64,000 nt of DNA from positions 1 through 64,000 of the forward strand of contig NZ_FCOX02000030.1 in assembly GCF_900044055.2 (NCBI RefSeq), given 5' to 3'. The notes under the pieces are model-generated. The model ran no database searches. It was not told where the DNA came from and saw only the letters and a list, made by a program, of their open reading frames with translations. Shown piece by piece: positions 31,994 to 40,554 of the stretch (positions are counted from its first letter, which is position 1; each line of letters opens with the position of its first letter). Source of the DNA: Caballeronia calidae (GTDB lineage: Bacteria; Pseudomonadota; Gammaproteobacteria; Burkholderiales; Burkholderiaceae). A program made the position numbers and the translations under genes.

Positions 31994-34525
31994 ATGAAAG
32001 CTCCTCAGCGATTGGCGCGAATCGAGTTGATGGCGCCGCTTTCCGGCGTGATGGTGCAACTCGAAACCGTGCCCGATCCGGTTTTCGCACAGAAGATGGT
32101 CGGCGATGGCGTGTCGATCGATCCCACCTCCGATGAACTGCTCTGCCCGCTTCCAGGCAAGGTCACGCAACTGCATCGCGCGGCGCATGCGGTGACCGTG
32201 ACGGGCGAAAGCGGGCTCCAAGTGCTGATACATATCGGCCTCGACACCGTGATGTTGCGCGGCGAAGGCTTCACGCCGCTCGTCAAGGAAGGCGACACGG
32301 TCACCACGGGCCAGCCGCTGATCCGCTTCGATCCGGTCGTCGTCGGTGCGCGGGCCGTCAGCCTGCTCACACAGATGGTCATCGCGAACGGCGAGCTCGT
32401 CACGCGCTACGTGCCCGCGACGGGCCTCGTCACGGCGGGCCAGGACGTGGCGTTGTCGGTGGAGTTCGTCGGCGGCGCGCGCGAGGGCACGAGCGGCGGC
32501 GCGGCAGGTGCGATTCTTTCCGACGAGGTCGAGCTGCCGAATCCGCAAGGCCTGCACGCGCGGCCCGCCGCCGTGTTCGCGGCCGAAGCCAAGAAATACA
32601 AATCCGATATCCGCGTGGTGCGAGGCGGCGACAGCGCGAACGCGAAGTCCGTCGTCGCGCTGATGGCGCTCGCGACGAAGTTCGGCGACAAGCTGCGCGT
32701 CGAGGCCGCCGGTCCCGATGCGGGCGAAGCCGCAGCCGCGCTTGCGCGCCTGCTTGCGTCCGGCTCGGGCGAGAAGCCCGGCGATGCGCCCGCCCCGGCC
32801 GCGGTCGTGCCGGAAGCGGCCGCTCCGAAGCGCACCGCGCCCGCCGACGCGAACGAGTTCACCGGCGTATCGGCATCGCCGGGGCTCGCGGTCGGCAAGA
32901 TCGTGCAGTTCCGTCAGGAAGTCATCGATGTCGCCGAAGCGGGCGAATCGCCGCAGCGCGAGCGGGCACGTCTCGATGCCGCGCGCCACGAAGCGCGTCA
33001 GCAGATCGAGGCACTGAAGGCGAAGCTGACCGATCCGTCGAAGGCGCAGATCCTCGACGCGCATCTCGAACTGCTCGACGATCCCGATCTCAACGACGCG
33101 GCCATCGCTGGCATCAGCGACGGCAAGAGCGCGGGCTTTGCGTGGCGCGGCGCGTTCGAGACGCAGGCGAGCGCACTGGATAAAGTCGACAACGCGCTGT
33201 TGCGCGAACGCGCGGGCGATATCCGCGATGTCGGCCGCCGCGTGCTGGCGCTGCTCGCGGGCGTGAAGCAGGCGCATATCGACGTGCCCGGCGAATCGAT
33301 CCTGATCGCCGAAGAGCTTTCGCCTTCCGATACGGCCTCGCTCGATCGCAGCAAGGTGCTCGGTTTCTGCACGACGACCGGCGGCGCCACGAGCCACGTC
33401 GCGATCCTCGCGCGCTCGCTCGGCATTCCGGCGATCTGCGGCATCGACGAAGACGCGCTGCAATTGCCCGATGGCACGCTCGTCGTGCTCGACGGCTCGC
33501 ATGGCAGCCTGCGGCGCAACCCGAGCGCGGAAGATCTCGCGAAGGCGCGCGAGCGCATCGAGCGTCAGACGAAGAAGCGTGAGGAAGAAAAAGTCGCCGC
33601 GAGCAAGCGCGCCCTCACCGCCGATGGTCATCGCGTCGAGGTGGTCGCGAATATCCGGAACGCGCAGGAAGCGCGCGACGCCGTCGCGGCAGGCGCGGAA
33701 GGCGTCGGACTTCTGCGTTCCGAATTTTTGTTCGACAACCGCGATACCGCGCCCTCCGAAGACGAGCAGGCCGCCGAATATTGCGCGGTCGCCGAAGCGC
33801 TCGGCCGCGAGCGTCCGCTCGTCGTGCGCACGCTCGATGTCGGCGGCGACAAGCCGCTTTCCTACATGCCGCTGGCGAAGGAGGACAACCCGTTCCTTGG
33901 TCTGCGCGGCGTGCGCGTGAGCCTCGATCGTCCCGACATCTTCCGCGTGCAGTTGCGCGCGATCCTGCGGGCCGCGTCCATCGGCAATCTGCACATCATG
34001 TTTCCGATGGTCGCCGCGATCGAGGAAGTGCGCGCGGCCAGGCAGATCCTTCAGGAAGAAGCCGGCGATCGCATCGGCAGCGTGAAGATCGGCGTGATGA
34101 TCGAAGTGCCGTCCGCCGCGCTCATCGCCGAGCCGCTCGCACGAGAGGTCGATTTCTTTTCCATCGGCACCAACGATCTGACGCAGTACACGGTCGCGAT
34201 GGATCGCGGTCATCCGAAGCTCGCGAAGCAGGCCGACGCGCTCCATCCGGCGGTGCTGCGTCTCATCGGCATGACGGTCGACGGCGCGCACAAGCACGGC
34301 AAGTGGGTGGGCGTGTGCGGCGGCATCGCATCGGATGCGATGGCCGTGCCGGTGCTCGTCGGGCTCGGCATCGACGAATTGTCGGTGAGCGTGCCCGCCG
34401 TCGGCTCGATCAAGGCGCAGCTCGCGCGCCTCACGATGGACGAAGCGCGCAAGCTCGCGGCGCAAGTCATCACGCTCGGCACCGCCGCCGAAGTGCGCGC
34501 CCTGCTCGCCCCGTACGGGGAATAA
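31994..34525 (+). CDS. Fused PTS protein EIIA-HPr-Enzyme I
   Basis: This 843-residue three-domain phosphotransferase has EIIA(Glc-type) at about residues 10-150 with phospho-His80 (VLIHIGLDTV), and HPr at about 175-260 with His188 (NPQGLHARPAA). A linker rich in Ala and Pro leads to Enzyme I (about 288-843) with His468 (GGATSHVAIL) and the PEP-binding C-terminal domain (NDLTQYTVAMDRGHP). It carries phosphate from PEP to the NagE EIIBC encoded next. The same fusion occurs with GlcNAc systems in Burkholderia. The start ATGA overlaps an apparent gene stub, and nagA/nagB-type genes usually nearby are absent from the window. Confidence 0.92.
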   Translation: MKAPQRLARIELMAPLSGVMVQLETVPDPVFAQKMVGDGVSIDPTSDELLCPLPGKVTQLHRAAHAVTVTGESGLQVLIHIGLDTVMLRGEGFTPLVKEGDTVTTGQPLIRFDPVVVGARAVSLLTQMVIANGELVTRYVPATGLVTAGQDVALSVEFVGGAREGTSGGAAGAILSDEVELPNPQGLHARPAAVFAAEAKKYKSDIRVVRGGDSANAKSVVALMALATKFGDKLRVEAAGPDAGEAAAALARLLASGSGEKPGDAPAPAAVVPEAAAPKRTAPADANEFTGVSASPGLAVGKIVQFRQEVIDVAEAGESPQRERARLDAARHEARQQIEALKAKLTDPSKAQILDAHLELLDDPDLNDAAIAGISDGKSAGFAWRGAFETQASALDKVDNALLRERAGDIRDVGRRVLALLAGVKQAHIDVPGESILIAEELSPSDTASLDRSKVLGFCTTTGGATSHVAILARSLGIPAICGIDEDALQLPDGTLVVLDGSHGSLRRNPSAEDLAKARERIERQTKKREEEKVAASKRALTADGHRVEVVANIRNAQEARDAVAAGAEGVGLLRSEFLFDNRDTAPSEDEQAAEYCAVAEALGRERPLVVRTLDVGGDKPLSYMPLAKEDNPFLGLRGVRVSLDRPDIFRVQLRAILRAASIGNLHIMFPMVAAIEEVRAARQILQEEAGDRIGSVKIGVMIEVPSAALIAEPLAREVDFFSIGTNDLTQYTVAMDRGHPKLAKQADALHPAVLRLIGMTVDGAHKHGKWVGVCGGIASDAMAVPVLVGLGIDELSVSVPAVGSIKAQLARLTMDEARKLAAQVITLGTAAEVRALLAPYGE

Positions 34526-34556
34526 ACGAAATAAGCGGAACAAGCGGAGACCCGAC

Positions 34557-36335
34557 ATGTTCAAGAATGCCTTTGGGGTCGTGCAGAAAGTCGGCAAATC
34601 GTTGATGCTGCCGGTGGCGGTTCTGCCGGTGGCGGGCCTCCTGCTCGGCCTCGGCGCGACCGATTTCCACGGCTACGTGCCCGCCATCGTGCTCGCGCTG
34701 ATGAAGAACGCGGGCGACGTGATCTTCGGCAACCTGCCGCTCATCTTCGCGATCGGCGTCGCGCTCGGCTTCACCGAGAACGACGGCGTTTCGGGCATCG
34801 CCGCGACCATCGGCTATCTCGTGATGACGGCGACGCTCGGCGTGATCGCCAAATGGGAAGGCGTCCAGCCCGACATGATCATGGGCATTCCGTCGATCCA
34901 GACCGGTGTGTTCGGCGGCATTCTCGCGGGCGGCCTTGCGGCGTGGCTGTTCAACCGCTACTACAAGATTGCGCTGCCGCCCTATCTCGGCTTCTTCGCG
35001 GGCAAACGCTTCGTGCCGATCGTCACCGCCATCGGTGCGATCGTGCTCGGCGGGATTCTCTCCGTCGTGTGGCCGCCGATCGGCGGCGCAATCAGGGCGT
35101 TTTCCCACTGGGCGGCAGTATCCGATCCACGCACGGCGGCGACGATCTACGGCTTTGTCGAACGTCTGCTGATTCCGTTTGGCCTGCACCACATCTGGAA
35201 CGTGCCGTTCTTCTTCGAGGCCGGAAGCTTCCTCGACCCGACGACGGGCAAGGAGGTTCATGGCGACATCACTCGCTTCTTCGCCGGTGACCCCACGGCC
35301 GGGATTTTCGCGGGGGCCTTTTTCTTCAAGATGTTCGGTCTGCCAGCGGCGGCGATCGCGATCTGGCATTGCGCGAAGCCGGAGAAGAAGGTCGCAGTGG
35401 GCGGCATGATGGTGTCGGCAGCGCTGACCTCATTTCTCACGGGCATCACCGAGCCGATCGAGTTCGCGTTCCTGTTCGTCGCGCCGGTGCTGTACTTCAT
35501 TCACGCGTGTCTCGCGGCATCCGCGCAATTCGTCGCGAACACGTTGAACATGCACATGGGGTTCACTTTCTCGCAAGGCGCGATCGACTTCGTGATGTTC
35601 AACCTCATCGGCAACAAGGCGACGCATGCGTGGTACGTCTTCATCCTCGGGCCGATCTACGCGGGTATCTACTACTGCGTGTTCCGCTTCGTGATCAGCC
35701 GCTTCGACATGAAGACGCCCGGCCGCGAGGACGATACCGTTGGCACTGTCGCGGTGAGCAGCAGCGCCGAAGGCGGACGCTCACGCGATCTCGTGCTCGC
35801 GTTCGGCGGGCGATCGAACATCAAGAGCCTCGATGCGTGCATCACGCGCCTGCGCATCACGGTGAACGATCCCGCGCTCGTCGACGATGCCCGGCTGAAG
35901 GCGCTCGGCGCGGCGGGCGTCTTGCGCGTGGGCAATGGCGTGCAGGCGATCTTCGGGCCGCTGTCGGAGAACATGAAGACCGACATGCAGGAATACCTGA
36001 AGACCGCGGGCAGCGACGCCGATCTGCCGGCCGCAGGCGCGCCCGCCGCTGCGACGCAAGCCGCGAGCGCGCCCGTCGTGGCCGTCGTGCAGGATCCGGC
36101 GCAACAGAAGGCGCGCGCCGAAGGGATACGCGCGGCGCTGGGCGGCGCGGCCAATATCCTGAAGCTCGAACCGCTCGCGGCCACGCGCCTGCGCGTCGCG
36201 CTCGGCGATACATCGCGGCTCGATGCCGCCGCGTTGAAAGCGGCCGGCGTGCCCGCGACGCAATCGCTTGCCAATGGCGAGATGGATCTGATCGTCGGAC
36301 TCGAAGCGGCGGATATCGCCGGTGCGATGCGATGA
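34557..36335 (+). CDS. nagE: PTS N-acetylglucosamine transporter subunit EIIBC
   Basis: The 592-residue product has a glucose-superfamily EIIC membrane domain (about residues 1-380; GLLLGLGATDF, GLHHIWNVPFF, GITEPIEFAFLF). An EIIB domain with the phosphorylated Cys in LDACITRLRITV (about residue 440) follows. A second EIIB-like repeat (about 520-592) has LEPLAATRLRVAL where the first has the Cys, so it is phosphorylation-dead. It imports and phosphorylates GlcNAc using phosphate from the fused EIIA-HPr-EI 31 bp upstream. Confidence 0.92.
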   Translation: MFKNAFGVVQKVGKSLMLPVAVLPVAGLLLGLGATDFHGYVPAIVLALMKNAGDVIFGNLPLIFAIGVALGFTENDGVSGIAATIGYLVMTATLGVIAKWEGVQPDMIMGIPSIQTGVFGGILAGGLAAWLFNRYYKIALPPYLGFFAGKRFVPIVTAIGAIVLGGILSVVWPPIGGAIRAFSHWAAVSDPRTAATIYGFVERLLIPFGLHHIWNVPFFFEAGSFLDPTTGKEVHGDITRFFAGDPTAGIFAGAFFFKMFGLPAAAIAIWHCAKPEKKVAVGGMMVSAALTSFLTGITEPIEFAFLFVAPVLYFIHACLAASAQFVANTLNMHMGFTFSQGAIDFVMFNLIGNKATHAWYVFILGPIYAGIYYCVFRFVISRFDMKTPGREDDTVGTVAVSSSAEGGRSRDLVLAFGGRSNIKSLDACITRLRITVNDPALVDDARLKALGAAGVLRVGNGVQAIFGPLSENMKTDMQEYLKTAGSDADLPAAGAPAAATQAASAPVVAVVQDPAQQKARAEGIRAALGGAANILKLEPLAATRLRVALGDTSRLDAAALKAAGVPATQSLANGEMDLIVGLEAADIAGAMR

Positions 36336-36461
36336 ACCTCATGCGTGTGTCGCCGGAACTCGCCTTTTCGATCATGTGATCGACGAGGCAACCGGCGACC
36401 ACGCCGCCGGCGGTCGTCAGCTATGCGATGATTCGAAGCTCCGCCACGAATCCATCGCATC

Positions 36462-37364
36462 ATGACTTCCACCGCCGCCACGCGCACGAGCCATCTTCCG
36501 CTCGCGAGCATCGGCTTCATCCTTGCCTCGATGCTCTGCTTCGCGATCGTCGATACGCTCGCGAAAGCCATCGCCATGCACTATCCGGCCAACGAGCTCA
36601 CGTTCTTTCGCATGTTGTTCGGCCTCGTTCCGGCCATCGCGGCGTGCTGTGTCGGCGAGCGCTCGCTGATCGATCGCGTGAAGCGCCTCGATATCAAGGG
36701 CCAGACGTGGCGCGCGCTCACGCTGCTCGGCGCGTCCGGCTTCTTCTTCGCGGGCCTGCCCTATATTCCGCTCGGCGAGGCCGTGGCGATCGCGTATTCG
36801 GAGACGCTGCTCGTCGTCGTGCTCGCGCCGTTCATCCTGAAAGAGCGGCTGACGTCGCGTTCGGCCGTGGCGGCGTTGATCGGCTTCGCGGGCGTGCTGC
36901 TGGTCGTGCGGCCGGGCGGCGGCGAATCGAGCTGGCTCGGGCCGCTGCTGCTTCTGTCGAGCGCGCTGTGCGGCGCGTTATCCATCATCCAGATCAAGCG
37001 CATTCGCGCCACGGACGATTCGCGCACCACCGTGCTGTTTTTCACCGCGGTCGGCACGCTCGTCACGGCCAGCACGCTCGCATTCAGCTGGAAGACGCCG
37101 ACGCTCGACGCGCTGTTGTTGATGGCCTTGCTCGGCGCATTGGCGACGGTCGGCCAGATATTGATGACGGTCGCGTTCCGGCGCGCCGACGCCGGCACGC
37201 TCGCGCCATTCAACTACACGAGCATCGTGTGGGCGGCGTTGTTCGCTTATATCGCGTGGGGCGAAACGATCGCGCCCCTTTCGCTCGCGGGCATCGCGCT
37301 GATCGTCGGCAGCGCGATCGCGGTTGCATGGCAGCGCAAGCTGCCTGAAGGTCCGCTTGCCTGA
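36462..37364 (+). CDS. DMT superfamily transporter, EamA type
   Basis: This 300-residue protein has ten predicted transmembrane helices arranged as two EamA repeats (first ending around ILKERLTSRSAVAALIGFAG, second with YTSIVWAALFAYIAWGE). Members export amino acids, purines or other small metabolites. It is 6 bp from the following LysR gene, in the same direction, so the pair is likely co-transcribed. Substrate not predictable. The 126-bp gap before it contains a short palindrome (TCGATCA/TGATCGA at 36368-36383). Confidence 0.87.
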   Translation: MTSTAATRTSHLPLASIGFILASMLCFAIVDTLAKAIAMHYPANELTFFRMLFGLVPAIAACCVGERSLIDRVKRLDIKGQTWRALTLLGASGFFFAGLPYIPLGEAVAIAYSETLLVVVLAPFILKERLTSRSAVAALIGFAGVLLVVRPGGGESSWLGPLLLLSSALCGALSIIQIKRIRATDDSRTTVLFFTAVGTLVTASTLAFSWKTPTLDALLLMALLGALATVGQILMTVAFRRADAGTLAPFNYTSIVWAALFAYIAWGETIAPLSLAGIALIVGSAIAVAWQRKLPEGPLA

Positions 37365-37370
37365 ACCACG

Positions 37371-38276
37371 ATGACCGATACCGCCGACATTCGCTTTCTC
37401 CTCACGATTCAACAGAGCGGCAGTCTCGTCGCGACCGGACGCAAGCTCGGCCTCTCGCCATCGGCCGTATCGCAGCGCTTGCAGCAACTGGAAAAGAAGC
37501 TCGGCACGCGTCTGCTCGACCGGTCCGCGCGCAAACTGCATTTCACGGAGGAAGGCGCGCTGCTGTGCCAGCGCGGGGCGGAACTGATCGAACAGTTCGA
37601 TGCGCTCTTCGACGAATTGCAGATGCGCCGCGGCGGCCTCGTCGGCAAGCTGAAGATCAATGCGCCGCTCGGCTTCGGCCGGCGTTATCTCGCACCCGTC
37701 ATCGCGGATTTTCAGCGCGATCATCCCGACGTCGATATCGCGCTCACGCTTTCCGATGAACCTTTGACCGAAACCGCCGACCGCTTCGATATCGTCGTGC
37801 ATATCGGCGCGTTGCGGGCGTCGAATCTGGTTGGTCACGCGATTGCGCCGAATGCGCGTTTCGTCTGCGCGTCGCCCGCGTTCGTGAAGCGCTTCGGCAT
37901 GCCCGAGACACCGCACGATCTCGCGCATCTGCCCTGCATCGTGCTGCATGAGAACAAGGAAGACGCATCGCTTTGGCACTTCAGCAAGGGACGCACGAGT
38001 TGCAGCGTGCGCGTCGAATCGAAGCTGAGCTGCAACGATGGCGACGTGATCCGGCGCTGGGCGATCGAAGGACGCGGCGTCATCCTGCGTTCCGAATGGG
38101 ACGTCGCGGACGATATCCGCAAGGGCGCGCTGGTGCGGCTCCTGCCGTCATGGAAAGCGCCCGATGCGAACGTGGTCGCGCTCACGCGCAATCGCGCGGG
38201 CCTGCCGCGCAGAACCCGCGAATTCATGCAGTATCTGCAGTCGCGCTTCAGGCCGCTCGCGCCATGGCGCGGTTGA
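37371..38276 (+). CDS. LysR family transcriptional regulator
   Basis: This 301-residue regulator has an N-terminal winged helix (residues 5-65; SGSLVATGRKLGLSPSAVSQ) and a periplasmic-binding-like effector domain (about 90-295). It is related to the DsdC/CrgA-like cluster of short LysR proteins. It follows the DMT transporter and precedes the HAD and DSD1-type genes. It is a candidate regulator of one or both; no clear operator is visible. Confidence 0.87.
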   Translation: MTDTADIRFLLTIQQSGSLVATGRKLGLSPSAVSQRLQQLEKKLGTRLLDRSARKLHFTEEGALLCQRGAELIEQFDALFDELQMRRGGLVGKLKINAPLGFGRRYLAPVIADFQRDHPDVDIALTLSDEPLTETADRFDIVVHIGALRASNLVGHAIAPNARFVCASPAFVKRFGMPETPHDLAHLPCIVLHENKEDASLWHFSKGRTSCSVRVESKLSCNDGDVIRRWAIEGRGVILRSEWDVADDIRKGALVRLLPSWKAPDANVVALTRNRAGLPRRTREFMQYLQSRFRPLAPWRG

Positions 38277-38376
38277 AGATTCAGTTTTTCTGCATCATGG
38301 AATCAGCGTGGCTGCATCGAAGCAAAACTATAATCGACACCATCGCTGAATGACGCTCGCAGAGGAGCAGCCATCC

Positions 38377-39030
38377 GTGAACGATACGTCGATGTCAACG
38401 CACTATCCGAAGGCCGTTCTCTTCGACCTTCTCACCGCATTGCTCGATTCGTGGACGCTGTGGAACGCGTCGGCGGGATCGCCCGATAAAGGCCGGACGT
38501 GGCGCGCGGCCTATCTGAAGCTCACCTACGCGTGCGGGGCTTATGTCGATTACGAAACACTCGTGCGGCAGGCTGCCAGCGATGTCGGCTTGCCGCCAGG
38601 CGCGGCGGACGCGCTGAGGCGGAACTGGCGCGATCTGAAGCCGTGGAGCGGCGCGCAAGCCGCGCTCGAACGCTTGCGGCCGCATTGCCGGCTCGCGGTC
38701 GTCACCAATTGCTCGGTCGCGCTCGGACGTGAAGCCGCGTCGCTCGTGCCGGTCCAATGGGACGTGGTCGTCACCGCCGAAGAAGCCGGTTGCTACAAGC
38801 CCAACGCGCGGCCTTATCTCCTGGCGCTGGAAAAGCTCGGCGTCGCGGCGAAGGATGCGGCGTTCGTCGCGGGATCGAGCTACGACATGCTCGGCACCGC
38901 GCCCATCGGCTTGCGCACGTACTGGCATAACCGCATCGGCCTTGCGCCGGTCGAAGGCAGCGCCGCGCCCGATATCGAATCCCCGACACTCGAAGCGCTT
39001 CCCGCATGGGCGAGCCGCTTCCATGCGTAA
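38377..39030 (+). CDS. HAD superfamily hydrolase (haloacid dehalogenase type II-like)
   Basis: This 217-residue HAD-like protein has nucleophile Asp in AVLFDLLTALLDSW, motif II Thr/Ser in VVTNCS, motif III Lys in AGCYKPNARPY and motif IV in FVAGSSYDMLG. I chose GTG at 38377 because AGAGGAG lies 9 bp before it; ATG at 38392 is an alternative without a ribosome site. It is coupled to the PLP enzyme that starts 8 bp after its stop. The natural substrate, a phosphate ester or 2-haloacid, is not clear from sequence. Confidence 0.83.
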   Translation: MNDTSMSTHYPKAVLFDLLTALLDSWTLWNASAGSPDKGRTWRAAYLKLTYACGAYVDYETLVRQAASDVGLPPGAADALRRNWRDLKPWSGAQAALERLRPHCRLAVVTNCSVALGREAASLVPVQWDVVVTAEEAGCYKPNARPYLLALEKLGVAAKDAAFVAGSSYDMLGTAPIGLRTYWHNRIGLAPVEGSAAPDIESPTLEALPAWASRFHA

Positions 39031-39037
39031 CCGGTCA

Positions 39038-40168
39038 ATGAACATGAATCTCGAGCAACTCGACACACCCGCCGCGATCGTCGATACCGGCAAAATGCAG
39101 CGCAATATCGACGCGATGCAGGCACGCATGAACGCGCTCGGCGTGAGCTTCCGTCCGCATGTGAAGACGACGAAATGCGTCGATGTCGTGCGCGCGCAGA
39201 TCGCGGCGGGCGCGCAAGGCATCACCGTATCGACGCTGAAGGAAGCCGAGGAATTTTTCGCGGCGGGCATCACGGACATTCTCTATGCGGTGGGCATGGC
39301 GCCCGCGAAGCTGCCGCGCGCGATGGCGCTCAAGCAGCAAGGCTGCGATCTCAAGATCATCGCGGACAACGCGGCGGCGGCATCGGCGATCGTCGATTTT
39401 TGCAGGGCCGCGAACGATACGTTCGACGTCTGGCTCGAAGTCGATACCGACGGACATCGCTCCGGACTCGCGCCCGAGGACGACGCCTTGCTCGCGATCG
39501 GCCGCATTCTGCACGAAGGCGGCATCGAAGTCGGCGGCGTGATGACGCATGCCGGCTCGAGCTACGAGCTGAACGATTCCGAAGCGCTTGCCGCACTGGC
39601 CGAGCAGGAACGCGCGGGCTGCGTGCGCGCGGCCGAACGTCTGCGAGCGGCGGGCATCGCGTGCAGGACCGTCAGCGTCGGCTCGACGCCCACGGCGCTG
39701 GCCGCGAAGCATCTCGAAGGCGTCACCGAAGTGCGCGCGGGCGTCTACGTGTTCTTCGATCTCGTGATGGCGAATGTCGGCGTGTGCGATTCGAGCGATA
39801 TCGCGTTGAGCGTGCTCACGAGCGTTATCGGTCATCAGCCCGACAAGGGCTGGGTCATCGTCGATGCGGGATGGATGGCGATGAGCCGCGACCGCGGCAC
39901 ATCGAAGCAGACGCGCGATTACGGCTATGGACTCGCGTGCGCGCTCGATGGCACGCCGCTTGAAGGCTGCGAGCTAGCCGGCGCCAATCAGGAGCACGGC
40001 ATCCTCGCCGTGACACATGCGGACGATCTCGCGCGACGCTTTCCCATCGGCATGAAACTGCGCATCCTGCCGAATCATGCGTGCGCAACGGGCGCGCAGT
40101 ATCCCGAGTATCACGCGCTCATGAGCGATGGCAGCACCGAGGCGTGGCGGCGCTTTCACGGCTGGTGA
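39038..40168 (+). CDS. DSD1 family PLP-dependent enzyme (D-serine dehydratase / D-threonine aldolase type)
   Basis: This 376-residue protein has an alanine-racemase N-terminal barrel with PLP Lys in RPHVKTTKC (about residue 45). The C-terminal domain has the metal-binding PNHACATGAQYPEYH near residue 350. Such enzymes dehydrate D-serine or D-threo-3-hydroxyaspartate, or split D-threonine. Starts at 39023, 39038 and 39044 are possible; the family's usual MNLxxLDTPA opening favours 39038/39044. It pairs with the HAD hydrolase upstream and converges on the small protein gene at 40180. Confidence 0.85.
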   Translation: MNMNLEQLDTPAAIVDTGKMQRNIDAMQARMNALGVSFRPHVKTTKCVDVVRAQIAAGAQGITVSTLKEAEEFFAAGITDILYAVGMAPAKLPRAMALKQQGCDLKIIADNAAAASAIVDFCRAANDTFDVWLEVDTDGHRSGLAPEDDALLAIGRILHEGGIEVGGVMTHAGSSYELNDSEALAALAEQERAGCVRAAERLRAAGIACRTVSVGSTPTALAAKHLEGVTEVRAGVYVFFDLVMANVGVCDSSDIALSVLTSVIGHQPDKGWVIVDAGWMAMSRDRGTSKQTRDYGYGLACALDGTPLEGCELAGANQEHGILAVTHADDLARRFPIGMKLRILPNHACATGAQYPEYHALMSDGSTEAWRRFHGW

Positions 40169-40179
40169 CGCGCCCCGCT

Positions 40180-40464
40180 CTATTCTTCGCCGGTGACCCA
40201 CTTCTTGGTGGCGTGATAGCCGCGTTTGGACGTATCGGCAATGGCGTGGCCGGCGGATTTCGATGTATCGGCGATCGCGTGGCCAGCCGATTTCGCGCCG
40301 TCGCCAATGGCGTGCGCGGCATCGCGCGCCGCGTGTCCGGTCTGGCGTCCGGCGGACTTCACGTCTTCCTTGAACTGATGCGCGCCCGACTCGAGACTCG
40401 CATGCGCTAGCGGGCTGAGCGCGAGCAGCAGCGCCGGGACGATGAGCAAAGAGGTCTTTTTCAT
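40180..40464 (-). CDS. Small exported helical-repeat protein
   Basis: This 94-residue protein has a clear signal peptide (MKKTSLLIVPALLLALSPLAHA). The mature part is a run of 11-residue-like amphipathic repeats (KSAGHAIADTSKSAGHAIADT), rich in Ala, Lys, His and Asp, resembling YqjD/LEA-like stress helices. I do not recognise a named family. It converges on the DSD1 gene with a 11-bp gap. Confidence 0.7.
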   Translation of the reverse strand: MKKTSLLIVPALLLALSPLAHASLESGAHQFKEDVKSAGRQTGHAARDAAHAIGDGAKSAGHAIADTSKSAGHAIADTSKRGYHATKKWVTGEE

Positions 40465-40554
40465 GCCGACGATTTTCGCACAACGCGCCGCCCGGTGATC
40501 GATTCGAGAACCGGAACGGGCGATTGAAAAAAACGTCGGCAGTTCATCGAGACA

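Noticed and set aside
31916..34597. 893-codon minus-strand frame opposite the fused PTS gene
   Set aside because: It is an Arg/His-rich antisense shadow caused by high GC. The plus strand encodes unmistakable EIIA, HPr and Enzyme I domains.
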